Assembly: GCA_021813235.1 (NCBI GenBank)
Contig: JAKALG010000059.1
Location: forward strand, 1-5,744
Direction of reading: 5' to 3'
Source: a bacterium
GTDB lineage: Bacteria > Patescibacteria > Paceibacteria > UBA9973
DNA length: 5,744 nucleotides
Shown: positions 4,913 to 5,744 of the stretch, one piece after another
Layout of the letters: the number at the start of each line of letters is the position of its first letter
How positions within the stretch are numbered: the stretch's first letter is position 1
Program-made: the position numbers and the translations under genes
The notes under the pieces: generated by a model
The model's input: the letters and a program-made list of their open reading frames with translations, nothing else
Told to the model about the DNA's origin: nothing
Databases searched by the model: none

Positions 4913-5393
4913 GAAAATATGTGGAAGATGTAAGAAAAATTTATTAATTGAATCTTTTGGAAAAGATAAGCGTCGAAAAGATGGGTTAATGAGAATGTGC
5001 AAGGAATGTGTAAGGATTCAATATATAAAAGTTCAAAAACCATATAGGCAAAAGAAAAGAGGGCATATAAGGTTTATGGAAAGAGAACGAGAAGCTAGAA
5101 ATAGAGAAAAGATGAATCATTTCTATTTCAAGAAGCTCACTAAGTTCCATTGGCAAAAAAATAAAAGAAAGATTTCTGTTGAAGAGGTGCAGAGTATGCT
5201 TATACAACAGAACAAGAAATGCTTTTATTGTAAGGTTGAACTTACTGGTAGTAATCTACATATCGAACATTATTATCCAAAAAGTAATGATAAAATTGTT
5301 TTAGCCTGCGCTGATTGTAATAGATTAAAATGGACTAAAACTGGTGATGAATTTTTTATCTTTATCAAGGAATATGTGTCTAGGTTTCTCTGA
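4911..5393 (+). CDS. HNH homing endonuclease encoded by the intron
   Basis: This 160-aa basic protein should cut intronless copies of the capsid gene near the insertion point and so spread the intron by repair. The N-terminus is a zinc-finger module with C4/C7 and C30/C33 spaced as in many phage endonucleases (CGRC, then FGKDKRRKDGL, then CKEC). A Lys/Arg-rich helical linker (about 40-100) probably contacts DNA. The HNH domain covers 104-140: C104/C107 and C133/C136 as structural zinc ligands, HIEH at 117-120 in the place of the catalytic His pair, N126 in the loop, and N137 after the last Cys. All expected residues are present, so it should be active. It lies between P9.1 and the last hairpin, outside the catalytic core, so it does not disrupt folding. 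It starts at ATG 4911, without a Shine-Dalgarno sequence, under a hairpin with an embedded promoter. It ends in TGA 39 nt before the 3' splice site. Confidence 0.88.
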   Translation: MKICGRCKKNLLIESFGKDKRRKDGLMRMCKECVRIQYIKVQKPYRQKKRGHIRFMEREREARNREKMNHFYFKKLTKFHWQKNKRKISVEEVQSMLIQQNKKCFYCKVELTGSNLHIEHYYPKSNDKIVLACADCNRLKWTKTGDEFFIFIKEYVSRFL

Positions 5394-5405
5394 AGTGATT
5401 TCTCC

Positions 5406-5419
5406 ACCTCGTAAGAGGT
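5406..5419 (+). other. GTAA-capped hairpin near the intron 3' end (P9.2-like)
   Basis: ACCTC-GTAA-GAGGT is a perfect 5-bp stem closed by a GNRA tetraloop. It lies between the endonuclease stop and the 3' splice site, 13 nt before G5432. Such a hairpin is typical of the P9 extensions of group I introns and may dock elsewhere in the core. It also shows that intron sequence continues beyond the reading frame. Confidence 0.65.
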
Positions 5420-5432
5420 AGTAACAAAATTG

Positions 5433-5744
5433 GTTTTCCCCGTATTCGCGGAACAGAAGTTTGCTGATGTGCTTGTCCAGGGTGCCAGCGTCAAGTGGAC
5501 GTATGACGGAGAAGCAGATGTCCAACAGCTCGGTTCAGACGGTTCGTATACGGTAGCGAACAAAACGGTAACGGATGAAACTCTCACTGTAAACCAGGTT
5601 CCTGCGTCTACGTTCCGTATTCCTGCTAGCCAGAAAATTCAGGACCATCGTCCGACCCAGCAGAAGTGGGCGACGAAGGCGATGAATCGTATCTTTTGGT
5701 GGTTGGATGCAAAGATTCTTGGTGATTTGCAGTCAAATAGATCG
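5433..5744 (+). CDS. Major capsid protein, exon 2 (partial at right edge)
   Basis: From GTT at 5433 the frame is open for 104 codons to the window end, beginning VFPVFAEQKFADVLVQGASV. It continues through WTYDGE, a Thr/Val-rich strand region (TVTDETLTVNQVPASTFRI), the helix around RPTQQKWATKAMNRIFWW and a further helical stretch. This is the pattern of the N-terminal arm, E-loop and spine helix of HK97-fold coat proteins. Joined to exon 1 it reads KQP-VFPVFAEQ without shift. An in-frame TAA at 5412 rules out an exon start further upstream than 5415. Codons are noticeably richer in C- and G-ending choices (GTC, GCG, ACG, CAG) than in the genes upstream, as expected for a heavily translated gene. 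No ATG near the exon start could serve as an independent start. The assignment as capsid comes from gene order and fold-like features rather than a recognised signature. Confidence 0.8.

Larger units (their letters stand above)
4684..5432 (+). ncRNA. Group I self-splicing intron in the capsid gene
   Basis: The conserved helices can be drawn directly. P1: exon ACAGCCT (4677-4683) with GGGCTGT (4696-4702), U-G at the splice site. P3: TCCTCTC (4708-4714) with GAGAGGA (4780-4786). P4: CTCG (4722-4725) with CGAG (4745-4748). P5: TCCA/TGGA (4730-4741). P6: GCGG/CCGT (4749-4752, 4764-4767), capped by GC-GAAA-GC. P7: GACTG (4772-4776) with CAGTC (4808-4812). P8: CCTC/GAGG (4787-4801). P9: CATCGG/CCGATG (4817-4842). 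P9.1: GAGC/GCTC (4853-4865). A hairpin with a GTAA tetraloop at 5406-5419 lies near the 3' end. P2 is absent, and nothing like P7.1/P7.2 separates P7 from P3, unlike the T4-type subgroup. The J4/5 strands (GAA, ACAA) resemble those of the T4 td intron. The 3' end is placed after G5432: introns of this class end in G, the capsid frame is kept, and AA at 4815-4816 can pair with TT at 5430-5431 (P9.0). The 5' end is firm; the 3' end is likely but unproven. Confidence 0.88.

Noticed and set aside
5412..5444. 3' splice site directly before GTA at 5442
   Set aside because: The exon bases GTATT could pair with the P1 loop as P10, but the intron would then end in C rather than G. G5432 keeps frame and the terminal G.
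5273..5587. Minus-strand open frames over the end of the endonuclease and exon 2
   Set aside because: They are antisense to two supported coding stretches and cross the 3' splice site. No ribosome site or motif was seen.

Overview
The window is a structural (head-assembly) gene block of a tailed double-stranded DNA phage or prophage, read entirely on the + strand. The order is the classic one: end of the large terminase subunit, portal protein, small unidentified proteins, a scaffold-like protein, then the major capsid protein, which runs off the right edge. Stops TAA, TAG and TGA are all used as ordinary stops, so the standard bacterial code fits. Base composition is moderately AT-rich. Nothing here identifies the host, and no integrase, lysogeny or replication gene is present to decide between a virulent phage and a prophage.

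Layout. 3-251: C-terminal end of terminase with its nuclease Asp motif. 248-550: small cysteine-rich zinc-ribbon protein, coupled to terminase by ATGA and a strong Shine-Dalgarno sequence. 528-2540: portal protein. 2540-3559: four small genes (115, 91, 52 and 67 aa) packed head to tail; the 52-aa gene is easily missed because of its size. 3560-3740: a gene-free stretch rich in inverted repeats, including two arms that look like part of a tRNA on the opposite strand. 3741-4574: scaffold-like protein, for which the start with a Shine-Dalgarno sequence at 3741 is preferred over an upstream ATG at 3681.

The most notable part is 4606-5744. The capsid gene starts at 4606 but meets a stop after 26 codons. 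The capsid reading frame resumes near 5433. Between them lies a group I self-splicing intron for which P1 and P3 to P9 can all be drawn by hand, carrying an HNH homing endonuclease gene (4911-5393) after the catalytic core. The endonuclease start codon is buried in a 10-bp hairpin whose loop contains an extended -10 promoter. A transcript started there would begin at or next to the ATG and would lack the inhibitory strand. This resembles the known logic of phage T4 intron genes but appears to use a host-type promoter and leaderless translation.

A second regulatory theme is that two genes without a Shine-Dalgarno sequence (portal and the 91-aa acidic protein) are both preceded by the same arrangement, TTGCTA, 15 bp, TATAAT, then 6-7 bp to the ATG. 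With the endonuclease this gives three candidate leaderless transcripts in under 6 kb, next to genes that clearly use Shine-Dalgarno or coupled starts.
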